Source: Branchiostoma belcheri (Eukaryota > Chordata > Leptocardii > Amphioxiformes > Branchiostomatidae). From it: a DNA stretch of 64,000 nt. The position numbers and the translations under genes are program-made. Position 1 is the stretch's first letter; each line of letters starts with the position of its first letter. The DNA is taken from positions 2,753,178 through 2,817,177 of the forward strand of contig NW_017804131.1 in assembly GCF_001625305.1 (NCBI RefSeq), written 5' to 3'. Positions 37,201 to 52,200 of the stretch are shown here, one piece after another. The notes under the pieces were generated by a model. The model was not told the DNA's origin and did no database searches. It saw only the letters and a list, made by a program, of their open reading frames with translations.

Positions 37201-40200
37201 GGAAGTTAAAAGAGATGTTAAACTGAACAGTCATTGCTAAGTCCCAGGCCTGCGTAGTGTATTAATAACATGGCTACAGGACGCTGTATTGAATATGAAT
37301 GTTTAATGAAGCAGAAAAGCTGGCACATTTAACTCGGGCATGTTTGTTTCATCATGGGGCCTAGCCAATTGGGACAGGTCAATGCAGAGGGAGACCTCTG
37401 GTTCAGCCTTTTATCTTCTGTCAGGTCCAGTTAGGCTGACAAGCACGTTACTGACAGTTATAGCAGCACTAGAATATGGGAACGGAAATTTGTGAAAATG
37501 ATGTCAATATCACTTACTGATGAAGGTAAAGAGCTTCGGGAAAGATTACGAGAATCAGAAACATAATTGACATGTACTGTGGTATTGATAATGATAGCCC
37601 TCTCGACATTATTGCTTTTTATGTAGAACATTGTTGATATATTAGAGTAGCCACCTTGCTTGGGTCAAAAGAACTGCAGTGCCTATATTTAAGTAAAGAA
37701 GACAAACTCACTGTACAGTGTAAAACAGCTCACATCACTTTGTAAATTAGTTTCTTTGGAATCCTTCAGGATAAAAAAAAAGTTTCATATTTGTGCATCA
37801 GTTTGAGTTTTGTATTTTCTTTGTTTTTGTTTGTCCAAATGTTTTGATAAGTATAGACTAAAGAAAATTGTTGTGCACAGCAGAAAAAATGAAATCTAAT
37901 TTTCCTGCTTTATCACAGGAGTATGGCAGCATTTGCGGGGATGTGCGATGGCGGTTCCCCTGACGACGGTTGCCTAGCAGCGTCCAGGGACGAGACAACC
38001 ATCAACGCTCTTGATACAGTAAGTGCTTTTTCTCATATCATGTTCATACCTGCCTTCAGTCCAACAACAGCCTGTTGAATTCAAGTTATTAATCTTGATT
38101 CAACACTCCAATGACTTGACACCTCTTCTTTTGAGTTTGTGGTGGTTCGTAGCCCACTTCTGTCCAAGGTGAGTACCAATGTGCCGCATCCTCTCCTATC
38201 TACACTTTCTCTTACTGACCCACTTAATCAATTATTCAAAGACTGTGTGCACATAGCTTAGATTCAATTGTACCAGGGACTTAACCCAAAAGAGCTATAA
38301 CCTGAACTGTTGCAATAATTCATGTCCCTCATCAATTATGGACCAGTTGGAACAATGATGTTATCATACCTAGCATTGTGAATCCACGCAGAAATTGAAT
38401 AGCCGAGATTGTGTATAAATTATTGAGATGTTGGAGTCGTGTTATGGCATGTTAGGCTCTTCCCTTCATTGTTCACAAGGCTGTCAGAGAGATTGAATTA
38501 CCCTTAACATGGTGGTCTAGTGGGCTTTTATCGAGGTTGGGATCCAGAATTGAAATTGTGCTCGAGTCCAAATCTAAATGCACATGGCTGATTCTATCCC
38601 ACAGCCATACTAATAGGTCATCCTTTGGAGGGCAAAATTAATGCCTGAATTTTGGAGAAAACTTTTAACTTTCATCCTTGTCTGCTGGTATCTTTTGGTT
38701 TGTCTTTCAGTGTAATAAAGACATATTGATTACATTCATTTGGGTCAAGGATAATTTCCATAATGAATGATGTGAAGGAATTAAAATGACAGGTTGTTTT
38801 TTTGAAAGGAGAAAGGAAACAATATACTTTTTTAAAAGCACATGTTTATGGACAGTTTGGCATACTCATAAATGCCACTCAACATCAGTATGCAATAAGA
38901 AATTCATGACGGAATGCAGTCTTTTGTAGGAAACCAATTTATTGGGTACTGGTAGCAAACCAGAGAATTGTCTGCAAAGTCATGGAGCACTTATGCTTTG
39001 TAAATCAAATGTTATGTATCCAACAACTCCCTATAAAGTTTGTTAGAGTCCTGTCATACTGCTGACCTTGCTTCTTGTTGCAATTTTTTGTTACTAGTAG
39101 TTTGAATCTCACTGTAATGTCTCAATTCTCAAACTTTTTACATACTACATTTTGCCATTTTTTTCACACCAATAACTCTCCACTCAAAATAAAGCCCAGA
39201 TACATTTCCGTTCTACATACAACTAGGATGTTGTGACTTAAAAGTCGACTTAAAAGTCACAAAGATAACTGGTGCTAACAAAGGAAAACTGAGAAAAGGT
39301 TTTAAAATGCCATTTCGGAAAGAGCCTGGTGAGTAGTGGATGCTTCTCATGAAGGTGGCAGATATTACCCAGATGCTTTCTAATGGAGACTAGATGTATG
39401 GCAGGTATGGTTAGCACTAATAGTCTTTCATGGTTGACAGTTATTCCGCTGTCTCATAACATCCCTTTCATTCCATAGAAGGCAGCTTACTGCCACGACA
39501 GATTTTACATGTCCCCCTTGTGCACTTGGCGCCATCAGCCTTCCCCATTATGGCAAGTTTTATGGCTCATAACTCCTCTGATGTCCTTCTTCATCAAGTA
39601 CACGGTGGCTCGAGGTGAATACCAAGCAGTACGTTTGGTCTTCCTATCTCAAGGTAGAGGTCGCGGATTCTGGAAACACGCCGATCGAAGAACGCGGGAT
39701 AAGATTGTCATCTTCCACACTTAATTAAAAAGTTGAAAGAAGGAGATCAATAGAGATGCAGCATTGTATGATTAATGTAGACACCAGGGGTAATAAAAGA
39801 TAGTGCACTTGAAATGCCTCAAGAACTTTGGGGCCCCGTGTTGGGATTCTGTAATATCTTCAGTTTATGATACAAAGTTAGAGATAAGTTAAAATTGGAT
39901 TTAATATTTTATGCGAACACACTTGCACAAAGATACATAAGTGCAGTATCCTTGATAGGCATCCTAATGTATTCTGAAAATGCCATCAGAATCTGTTATG
40001 TATGGCTGATTTAATTTGCAGCATTCCTTATCTACAGTTTGTTTTATTAAACACTAAAACATGGTAATAAAACCTTCAGGAGGCATTGAAAATCGTCCCA
40101 GAGCCACCGTCATGACGTATTTTAAAACTTTGCTTTAGCGTGAAAGTTGTCAAAGTTCCAGAGAAGATTTCCCAGAGGCGAGTTTCCAAACGGGGTTTAT

Positions 40201-43200
40201 TTTATGTAGACTGACATGATCAAATTTTTCAAAGCCAAGAATGTTCCCAAAGCCTTCACAACATCCTCTTTTTATTACTTGTAGTTGTGTGTAATACTTT
40301 ATGGGTTATAATGTTTGTGCCAGGGGAGACGGGTGGGATGGATCGAGATGAAGGAAGATATAAATTGAAGGAGTTTCTGTAGAAGCTTGAGAAAGTTTAA
40401 TCTGTCTTGGGAGAGAAGGTAGAAAGCAATATGCATGTGAAGTGGCAAGTGAGACGTTGGGGTTGTGATATGATATGTGGCTAATGGAAGGCAAAATCAC
40501 TTAAGTCTATACAGATTTCTCTGCAGGGTCCCTTTGCAAGCATACCACCTAAGGACTGTATGAAAAACACCATACTACTAAGTACAAAATATGTTAGGAA
40601 CTTAAGTTGTGTTTACCTGTCTGGGTGGTGAAAGAAGCCATCTATCATGTAATCTTTTTGTAAAGCCATGCTCATCTGTGGCGTAATGTACTTCCTTTTT
40701 GCTAAAGGTGAATAAAACACTATCACGAAGAGTGGAAGTAAACACACTAGTGACTGTTTTTAAGGTACTAAACAAGAAAATGCCGCCTTACTTGTCTGAA
40801 ATGTGTAAGTGGATGCCACCCCCAATGTTGAACAGACGGACGAGGTTAGCTGTAAACCAGTTAGCAAATTGGGACCCTCACATGCTGGTTGTTCCACCGG
40901 CAAACATTAACACATACAAAGGGAGCCTGCAGTACCAGGGTCCAGTGCTGTGGAACCAGCTCTCAATAGAACAGAGAAAGCTCCGAACTGTAACGGCCTT
41001 CAAAAACTCATTGTAATTATATTGTATTTGTGCTGCTGTATGGCTATTATGTGCTATGTTATGTGCTATGTACTGTGTTGTTATCATTGTATTGTTTCTG
41101 CATTTTTATTGTACCCAGATCTACCTGAAAAACAGGTCAAATGACCTGAGTGTATCTTCTGGTTAAATAAATAAACTGAAACTGAAACTGAAAAATACAT
41201 TTATATTATGCAGTATACGATACAGTAAGGTATAGTACTGTACTTTGCTCCAATAACAGCATATATAAGTAATATCTGCACCCTAATGCTAAAATACTAA
41301 AGTTTGAAGTAAGGTATACTGTGAGACAAGCATTGGACTTTCATAAATCTTTTGTCAAAAAGGTGAAAAAGACTGTAATAGTGTTGAGCTCACTGAGATT
41401 GTAATGAATGGAATACAGTACATTTCAAGAGTCCAATATCAATCAACCAATCCCCATCTAAATCCATGTATTTTATCAGTTGAAACAACCATACTTCTGA
41501 ATTAGTTCTAAGACTATGTTAACTAGGAAACAGTATACTACAAAGAGTGTTTGACAGTAAAAGTTGGAGGCTCGTAAGTAATATCTATTCAAGTGTGTTT
41601 TCTGTTAAACATTTAGTGACTATAAATGGTTTTCTGTATAATGTAGGTTATTAGCTCATTGAAGAAGTCAACAAAAAGAAGTTGTAATCTATAAATGCCA
41701 CAGGGATCTACATGTACTTAACAAGATTTATCACGAGCTTGTCCTCCTAGAACCTCAAGGGTATATAGCAATTAAAACATGGAACTAGACAAGTTGCAAT
41801 TTGCATTTTTCTAATTTTCCCTAAAGCAACATCAATTTGATGAAAAGATCATTAGGCTTAATTTACAGAGCTGTTTTCTCAAGTGACTTGATTATGGCTG
41901 ATTGGGAAGTAATTCAGCAGCTACATGTTCAAGTTTCTGTCAGCTCTGATTAGAATTCTATTCAAACAGGCACACTAATATGTTTTGTCAGTGTCTAGAT
42001 GTTAATCATTGAAAGTAAATCATTCTTGCAATAAGAAATATAACAGTCACAGTCATAAATTGTGGCATGTATGATGTTATAAAAGATACATATCAGTAGC
42101 TGTTACTACCTAAACCTATGCCAATTAAAAGTTACAAGAATAAAACACAGTGCCTTAAAATATTTATGCCCGTGCTGTGTTGAATTATCCTGCAACATCG
42201 TTCGGAGGCAGTGGAATGATGTTGGTTGATTGACGGCCCCGGAGGCCAGTCAACAACTGTGGAAAAGATCCCCGGGTCAGTGTCATCAGGGCGGATGTTA
42301 CGGCAGGCCATAATGCGTCCAGCCAATCCAACAAGATGGGAAATGACTTGTGCTATTAGGTCCCCGGGATTGTTTGCATTCTTCGTGCAGATCCCTTCAT
42401 GGGTAGAAATGCAGGGAGCATGCCGGCAGGCGTCATAAACTCTGTCATAAAACCTATCCTTTTGGAGGCTTTGAATAAGCTCTCCGCCAACTATTTTGAC
42501 AAGATTGTTGGACGAAAATCCATAAAGGCGATGGGATATTTGCAAGATAGCAGCAGATGTGGGGTTATTCCTGATGGCAGGTGCTGTGGGGTCAAGGGCC
42601 AAAGGTCGGGACATGACACTGTGAGAAATGGAGGTCGGGAGCGGGGGCAAGGCCTGTCAGTAAATTGGGGAGTTTGCAGGGATGGCTGCAATTTCTGGAC
42701 AGATAGGATGATTTTTCACCAGTTTTATGGTGTGCAGATTGCTCTGGCTGACTGTGTGTTCACAACACTAAGATGGGTAGATTTGGGGAATGGACAAGGA
42801 GTTCTAGTCTCAAAATAGATGTACATGTAGGTAGAGAATTTCCCAGTGCAGTAGGCTGAAGTACAAATTTAAAGTGATGTATTATTTGGAAACACAAGTC
42901 AAAGCAAGATACATGACTTGAGGGGGGGCAAACACGTTCACACATACATTGTACATGCCTTTTAGTATGTACATCGCTGTCATTATTGATTGTAATGAAG
43001 AGTAAAAAAAAAAGGTTTAATAACCATGTCTGAGATACTTTTCACTGTAAAACTAATGTTGTAATATTTATAAGACTAATGTTATAATATTTACCAAATA
43101 AATGCCAGAAGCTGATTTTGAAACTGTACCACTAAGTAATCGAATTACATGTAAATTGGCGAGACTAGTGGCGAATAACATTAGTCAACAAGGAGATGGT

Positions 43201-46200
43201 TTGGAATAGGCCTAATTTTCTTCTGTACACATGTATTCAATATCAGTTGCAAAAGTTACAACCTGTGCATTGTAAATTGTGCCTATTTCCAGTTGTTGCC
43301 CAATCCCACATCTTTTCCTATTCCTAAACAGTAACAGTAACTGTTGTTCTCCTTCTTGCTCCAGCTGCATCAGTTTGACTACAACACAGGAAAGGCTCTC
43401 CAGGCGCTGGTCAAACGTCCAGTCCCCGTCTCAGCGGACAGGAAGTGGACAGACGATGAAACGGTAAGACGAAGACATTATTCAGTTTTGCTCACTTTTG
43501 TGCCCGTGTTGAAAATATTACAATATAATTGTATTTAGACAGAACTTATAATAATTCATGCAGTTTATATGGGAAAATATTTTTTACTTATTTGCATGAT
43601 TCCAATACTAGTATTAATTGATGACTTCTCTTGGTTTGAAGTTTGCAGCTGTAGAAAATATCAATAGAATTACCATATCATCATGTTCAAAAAAACCCCA
43701 ACAACTCCTTACAGAAGTGTCATACTAGATAACCATCAGAAAGTTTGCAGGCTCCTGCATGATCTATATCAGTCCCAGTTGCAATCTACTGCAGTTCAAA
43801 TTCTGTGGAGAAGTTCTACTGAAAGGGAGCCATCAGGGTGCAGGGGTGTGGACATTCATCAGTCTGCATATACCTATCAGTATTCACCAGTGATAGAGAC
43901 CTCATCTTACCTTATGTATGTTCTAATGGCTACGGCCTGCTCTTCCCAAATGGGAACTGACTCACTGTCCAAATCCACAGCTTTTAGCATGATCCTTGTT
44001 CATCATGATTTCTGACAGCTTAAGATGTTATGATGGAACATGGATTGTGGTGCTTAAGCCTGTCAGGAGCGGTCTGTTGATCTCGCACCACACAAGGATG
44101 TACAATGTATATGGCTATTGCATGGTGATCAGCACACTTGATATGATGTAGCACGATAGCATTATCGATTGCCTGGAACTTTATTCCATGTGTAGCACTC
44201 CCTGCTTAGTTTTTTCCCCTTAACATTGGTAACACTTAAAATTGGTTTATTTGGTTCCGTGCATTGAAACAAACATCCAGAAATATATACTCTCCAGTCC
44301 TGACTGTGAACCATTGATTAGTAATAGCAAAAGTTAGCAGAAGAAGAGCCAGAGTATGAAAATGAAAAGAGATTGAAAATGTAACTTCCAAGACATTGCA
44401 ATTTTGGAACATTACTGTCATGCATAAAAAGTTTTAAACATAATCAAAGTTTGTGCCATTACATGTTGCCCGGAGCTGTACAATATTACTGCTATTTGTG
44501 CTCTCCAAATTGGTGCCCGAGTACAGCAAATGAAAACATATTGTAGCCAATTTCCAGACCTGGTTACAGGGAAGCATATCAAAGTTGGGGAGACAGTTGG
44601 TGAGATCTGGTGTAATCGCTGGGTGCAGGTGCCCCCTCCCTGCTCCATGGACACTCGGTGAATCCTGCTTACCAGGATGATGAACACAGGTGTCGGGAGA
44701 GGTCGAGGGAGAGGGCAGGGGTGGTGTATGAAAGATGCATCCAGCTTGTGTCTCCTCCTCCGTCTTCCCCGCTACATCCATCACACCGCCCCACTGTCCA
44801 GCCAGGACTGTATATTGTCTGTCCTGGGTCTCACAACTGGATACGCCTGTGTAACTTTTGTGGCCTAAGCATTGATCAGACTTCATTTCCGTGATAGTTG
44901 ACCTTAAAGTTGCCTGTGGAACAGACGTTAATTGATGTTACACACCAGCCTGGGCACCGCCCTCTTAGTTTGCGCTCGCTCCCATTGGCTGTGTGGTGTA
45001 AGCGAGTTGGAATGAGCATTGACTACCAGGATGGTACCCTAGCCAGTTGTGTCGACCACTGCAGGATTAAATTTAGCTTGTAGCACTCACAGCTCTATAT
45101 GTACATTTAATCTGTGCATGTATTTGTGTATACACGTACATTAATATTGATTATTATAGTATAATACATGAAGATCAAAGACCCACCCTGTATATTATGA
45201 GAACATTTTGAGAAACGATCAGATTTTGATGTGAAGGATTTTTAGGGATCAGATTATACATGTACTGTATGAGAATGTTTCAATATTGGTCTCAGAAACT
45301 AATCAATGGAAAATGTTTAAGGATCTTTGAGTTCTGAAACATTCAAAGATAACGATGTACTCATAAAACATTTATTTATGTTATTTATGTTTATCCCATC
45401 CTCTCCAAATGTTTGCCTGGTTGCCAATAAAATCAGTATATTGCAAACCACCAATCCCAAATGACATCCCACCACTTTCCAGACAACCCCCAGGTTGGAG
45501 TAGCTGATCTGTTGGTAGGAAGAACCAACTTCCCTAACTGTACAACTGCTGATATGGAGGGGTTGCCTACTTTGACATGGTGTACAACCTGGGAATCATA
45601 TAATTGCGTCTTCCATAATCCACCCTGTCACAGAGTGTGCAACTATCTGATATCTTACTAGTATTACATACTAATTTTTTTCTACTTTCAATATTGCTCT
45701 TGAAGGTTTTGATTTGAGGTTACACTGTTAGTTCTTAGATTCCAGATAATTGTGCTGAAATACAGTACTGTACATGTACATGTAGAAGACCAAAATGAAA
45801 GTTTTGCCATTGTTCACATACTTTTAGGGGGTGAATACTCACATACTAAAATTTCTTTCCTGCCTACTGCCTTTTATCTTCTCTTCTTAGATTTTAATGT
45901 AATTGTAAAAATCCACAAGAATCTAGATAATGAATTGGAGTGGCCTAAGAAAGGAATTTGAATTACGCTGTTTCTAATATCAAGATTCCTTATTTTCTCA
46001 TGATCCCTAATGCTATTTGTAACGCTCTGCGGATTGCATGAGTTGTTTTATGTGTCTGTATCACGTGGACCAGATGTTGAGTTTATTGGACGTTTACGAC
46101 CTGCGGTGCGTTTCTGATTTACAATCCCATCCATTGCACAAACATGTTTGCGACTGACGTGGAAAAATCCTCACAAAATGTGTAATGGAAGATTAGAAAT

Positions 46201-49200
46201 GGTGGAATCGAGGGATTCCTTCGATTTACCTGCTAATAGCAAGGCAAATCGGCCCCTGCAAGTTGCATTAGGAGAGATTTGGTCGCACTAAGCCAGGAGA
46301 TTAAGGGATAAGGGAACGGGAGGCATATGCAAAGTACTTATGGAGCGGGAGAACAAGACTGGGTGATTTGAAGGGGAAAATGTGCCGTGATTACAGTTAA
46401 TGTAAGCACAGAAAAGTGTTCCTTCCTCTGTTGGTCATTAAAGTAAGTCGGGTTGAGAAAGGTTCAATTAACGAGACAATTATTGTAGTCATAACACTGG
46501 CATTGAATAAGAACTAGGGCACGCCTTAAATACAGGCATCATGGTATTGTTTACAAAACAGGACTTGAGGTTATCTGTTGTTATTTCAGTGTTATCCTAA
46601 AGATTATGTGGAACTGAGAATGGTATTGGAAGTGCCTAAGATAGATAAATCATAGGTTTAGGGCACATAATATGGAGAATAGCCACCCACAGCTGCAGGG
46701 AATGGATTCTTCCACTTCTCAAAGTCATGGGGGAGTCCGAGATCCCTCAGGATTCTCAAATGGATGCTGTACACAGAATATTTGTCAGTTATTTGAAAGT
46801 GGAGACGTACAAAGCAGTGTGAGGGTCTTAAACTGGTATTGATGTATGTTAGTAAATGTAGGGAGGGCTCCAGTGGAGGGGTAGGGATCTCCGTGATACC
46901 CCCGGTAGTCATGATCTCTTTGGTTGGTTCAACTGTAAATCCAGGCTGTGCAGATTGTACCTGCTTGGTCTGCAACGAGGTGATTTGAATTTCATGTGAC
47001 GCGTGTTGATGTGCTGGGAGCAAAGGGCGCCCTGGTACAGTGCTCGTGTTGATTGTTGTGCGGGCAGGACTGAGTGGCGGGCGATCGAATCGAAATCAGT
47101 GCAAGGCATTGGCGAGTGGGGTTTGATGGAGCTAATAAGTCGTACGTTGTGGTGAGGTGTGTTGGCTAGATGATGGCAGACGGCTTGTCTTAAGGTAGAG
47201 CGCAGGTAATTTTTCAGAGACCATTTTTATAATGTTTCTCAAAAGAGTTAACATCAGGAATGTCACAAGTACAAATGTATTGAGAGGGAAATTGCTGAAG
47301 GTGATATTTTGAACAGAATATTTCTTGAAGAAAGCGAGAACCGTTAGACTTTCTTTGTGTAGTCAATTATTCACGGTGATGTTTGCAGTTTCCAAAACAC
47401 CTGTCATGTCTGTTCCCAGATTTCAAAAGGGGCTCAGACTTTATTGTACTCAGAAAATCTTTCTGAACATGTAATTCTAGAATCAATACAGAAAGGTGGA
47501 CCTGCATGAAGGCAGGAAAAGGTTGTATCCTAAGGCCGTGGCTCGTACAAAGAGACTCGGTCGTGCAACATAATGCAAAGCAGGTTGTACGATTTGTTGT
47601 GAGCCGGCGTGGAACAAAGGACACGCGAGCAAGCATTTCAGGCCCGCACGGCTCTGAATAGCAGGACTGTCACAATTAATTTTTGTTGACAGGCTGTGTA
47701 TTTTGTATGCCCATCCATTGTGCTGGCCAGTGGTATTAATGTGCCGCCTCCCTTCTTTGTTCGCCACGTAGAAACGCTTCGTGAAGGGGCTGCGGCAGTT
47801 CGGCAAGAATTTCTTCCGTATACGAAAGGAGCTGCTGCCAGAAAAGGAAACGGTGAGTACATTTCTTTATCTACACCAGCGTTGTTTATAATATCTTTTT
47901 AATGGAGTTGTTGAACCTCATGTTGTTGATATCATTGTGTGCTTGGGGTCGTTGCCCCTCCCATGACCATGTTGTACATGATGGGAGGGACCATGTACAA
48001 ATGTACACATTTACCTAGCGATATGCTCACAATGGGAGGCAAGTATGTGCCACATTTGGTGGAATATACTTGTATAACATACTGACATTGTGTAATGATT
48101 ATCATGTTTACTATGAAGTTAAGAAGGAAGATGGTTGTCATGTGTGTAGGGTCAAGTATGTTGTGTTGTTCAAGTTGTTTGTTTTGGATTCACATCTTAA
48201 GGGGTGAGATAAGGGTCAATATAAACTACCTCCAGAATTGCAAGTGTTTGAAGTAGATAACACACATGTAATGTTACATGTATACTTTCACTGGGCAGTA
48301 AATGTTGGATGAAGGATAAGCACAATGTTCTCAACAATTGATACCTTTCCAAATTTTGGTTGGGGCTCAATGAGTACATGTATATACATTTTGTACATGT
48401 ACTGAAGCTGTGTGTGAGAATTCAGAAGTTGGCAATATTTTAGAAGGAATATTTAACATTATAAGAAATATTCTGTATCTGTATATCAGTTTTTTAAGAT
48501 ACAATTCTTGCTTTGCGTTGTGCCCCTCCCTTAAAATTTTGGAATTGCCCCAAGGAAAATTCAAATGTACATGTAGTTTTCAGCTTCTGTTTCAACCAAG
48601 CAGGTGATTATGTCGCGATTATGTTGCTTTAAATAGCCCAGGTACTTCTCAGTAATTGGTCTACTTACATCAATTACCTTACAGCTACTTGCAAACAGGT
48701 TGCACAGATGGTAGAAACAGCCACGATTTCTGTCAAGGAGGTTATTACAGAAAGGAAAGGCTTAAAGTTATAAACACTCCAATTTCAAAACTGTGATGTG
48801 AGACTCTGAACCAGTTTGTTGATTCCCTGTGATTTTCTTATTGTGGTTTTCCAAAAGTTGTTACTACATTGATTGAAGAATTCTGCAAGTATACTGATAC
48901 ACCTGGTATGGACACTATATACTCGAAAGAAGGTAGGTGAAGGTAGAAGTACTTGAAGACCTGGGTGGAAATCATTGGAACTGCAAGGAGAAGGGATCCG
49001 GATGTATGAAAAGTTAGCACACGAGGTTCCCCATACGTCACAATGGTTTGCTCCCAAGTTTTGTAGTGTCCTTGAATATTTAATCAATTTGGACTTTCAA
49101 TTGGCAATGAAAATAGCATAATGTCAAAATGCTATTAGGAATAGAAGAGGGTTGTTCCATGAGATTAAAAAAATTAGCATGGTGGTAGTCAAAGATCCGA

Positions 49201-52200
49201 AACAAGTACCCAATCACGTAGGAATCATTTACTCTGAATAATAAAAAATTAATGCTATTGTACAATTTCACATTTCACACACACATAAAGTATAACAGCT
49301 GGCAAATGAAAGATCAGATTGTGCCTTTGTAAAAGGAAGCTACAGAACAACTGGACAGCGTACCATGGCAAATTTGTGTGACTGACTAAAAGAGTACGAG
49401 TAGGATTGTTACTGTAACCATGACTTTGTAGTGAATGGACTTATTCTTGTACAAATGTATGTCTGTAAGGGGCCATTATTTTTTCCAAAATTTTGACATT
49501 TTTTAAGATGTCAAAGTTTAGACAAGACAAGTGTCGAGGCCACACCAATTAATTTGTTGGTTCTCGGATTCACCTCTTAATTTTTTTCTAATTTGAATTC
49601 TGAAAGATTCTGGTTCGGAATCAACTCAAAAATGCTCATATTTTATCCCCAACAGTTGAGGAAAGTCCTTTTCTTCCTAGCTGTTACAGTTTTTCCATCT
49701 ATCGATGCATTGGTTTGATTAAAAGTTCAAAATTCATTGTTTAAATATTAACCCAGCTTTTTGTGTTGACTCCATGGCTCCTTTCGTAGCATTTGGGGCT
49801 ATAATAGGATCCCTAGACCTGTTTTTATTTTAATTTTTTCCCCTGTTGCTTCATATTTCTTTTTAAAGAATCTGAGAACCAACAAATTGAATTGGTGTGG
49901 CCGGAGGTCAAAGTTTAAGATTCCAAATTTTAGACTACATTTTGTAGATTCCTGTCAGAACAAATATATTTATTGACAAAAACAGGCAACATACATGTAA
50001 CAAACTTTAAATAGATTAGAACACAGAAGTGGTATGATACAACATGTTCTTAGGGCAGTTTTGGTATGATTGGAGCAGACATGTCACATGTACTGGTGGC
50101 AAATGTTTGCAAGTTTAATTGATTACAAATTAGCTACACTGCTTTCAGGTTGTTCCCCACCATTAGTCCATTGATTTTCCCTGAAGAGACGTACATGTAA
50201 GTGATTTGCTTGATAGAAGCTGTGGGACAAGAGGTGTTATTATCCTGTCTTTGATGTGAGGGCCCAGTCACATATGTTGTAGTTTCCAAACTGAAGGATT
50301 TCTTGGGATAGTTGTGCATGTGTCTTCCAAAATTCAGCTGTCCTTGGTGGTTGGTTCAGCCTGCTTCAAGAAGCGAAATATTAAAATCATAAGACATAAA
50401 ATAAATATTACCATGCCATTAGGCCTTAGAATTTCTCTCCACCAAAAATGTAACACTAAAGTTCTGGGTCTGAATTTTTCTTATCTATCTGGACACCATA
50501 AGAGTGTCTACTGTATTTTTTTCCAAATTTCATCTGATGGTTTTGTTATACACAGGTTTAAGTTTTGCAGATAATGCAGGTAAACGTCAACTTGCATAAT
50601 TATGCTAGATACCAAAAGATGGCTTCAAATAAACGTGTTATCAAAGCCTTCTCAAGAATGTCTTGAGGATATCTGAAGTGTGCATACAGTTTTGATTTCA
50701 GAAATTTCTTGACAGAATTCTCGACATCTAGTCCTTCCCAAACAGGGCCCCACCTGAGTTTGTTGTAGGCTGCCGTCATCACAGCTATTTCCACACCAAG
50801 TGTGTTATTGGGTAATTACAATAATGTACGGAAAGAACGAGTAAATCACCAGGCATTAGGCACGGCTGCATCACTGTCCCTGTTCAAATAAGTCTTGGAG
50901 ATTGCCATTTGTATCTGTCATTGCGGATAACAACTTTTGGGACTGATTTCAAGAATGCCATTTATTTTGTCAGAATGGATGAGCGAATTGTGTGCTGTTC
51001 CTTGACAATTCCTACTAAAAGGTAGGCAGGACCCATACATAACTGTGGAATCATCACCGATCTCGTCGGGTTGGCCTTTTCAAAAGAGCAATTGGATTCT
51101 GGAGGGGGAGATGGGATTTTGTAGTTCCATTATGTTTTGTCAGCATAATTTACAGTGGGGGTGGATGGAAGTGTACCATGACACTAGAGGAGTCCCAGAG
51201 CCCCTGCACTGTGCCTTCTGCTAAGTTTTACAACTTGGTTCTTGTTACCAAGCATGAAGGAAGTGGTAGATCATCTCGCCTGCCTTTTGAATACTGGAAG
51301 GTGTGGAAAATCTCTGACAAATGGCCAGGAAGACTAAATAACACAAACTATTGGACATGCTTAATTCTTTGAAACATGGTCTGTGCTGACTTCTACCATA
51401 ATATCGGGAAAAATCTGTCATTTATTTGAAAGTGGTAAGATGGAATCTTATGTGCTCTATTCCAAATTGAATGATTTTTTTCACACATTCTTGGGATCGT
51501 TAGGTTTAGAAAATTTGTAAGCCATATCACTGTCTAGAATTCGCTTTTTCTAGGCTTTTTTCCGGTAATAATAGACAAAAGTAAAAGTATAAAAATCACT
51601 GTCAGAGGACGCACAACATCAGTGCTAACATGGCAAAGTTGGAGAGGTGGAATAGATAATCTGATAGTGAATGATAGTGTGATCATGATGTATGAGAGGA
51701 TTAGGTACATGTAGGTAGGTGTATGATCCTCACACCCACACTGTAGTCTACATGTACCTCCCACATGAACACCAGGACCTACAGGTCAGCAGTAGGCAGT
51801 AATAAGAGAGCCACACCTGCCCAGTCACACACCACGGCAGAATGGGACAACAACTGCTCCTACCTCCACCCAGGTGTGACACCTGTTTGTCCAACACACT
51901 TGGTGTTCACCCAGCCATCTCACAACAAGCTGAACTTGATATCCTAGTGCGTCTGAGGGAAGGGGAAGGATAGTACTATATGTATAATCCCACTAGCCCT
52001 TTCAGAATGAATTTGCCATTTGGTCACAGCAAGAGGGAGCAAGAACTTTTGAAAAGACCTACCGCACTCTGAATCCAAAGATTGGCAGTTGATATTGAAA
52101 TACAAGAAGCTATTCTAAGTCTTCAAGGACTTGAAGATCTGACACATTGCCAAGGCTATGCTTCATAAACCACAACATACAAATGGGTGGAGTGTCCATG

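Larger units (their letters stand above)
38019..43364 (+). other. RERE: RERE intron 7
   Basis: 5.3 kb. Contains a 5'-truncated LINE (about 40640-41194) and a regulatory-looking stretch at 42180-42650. Otherwise A+T-rich intron. Confidence 0.86.

Noticed and set aside
42132..42650. 172-codon minus-strand frame in intron 7
   Set aside because: The opposite strand is open too, there are no splice sites or domain, and the likely cause is balanced composition.
44434..44886. 150-codon minus-strand frame in intron 8
   Set aside because: Arises from C/T-rich sequence with overlapping frames on the other strand; no homology recognised.
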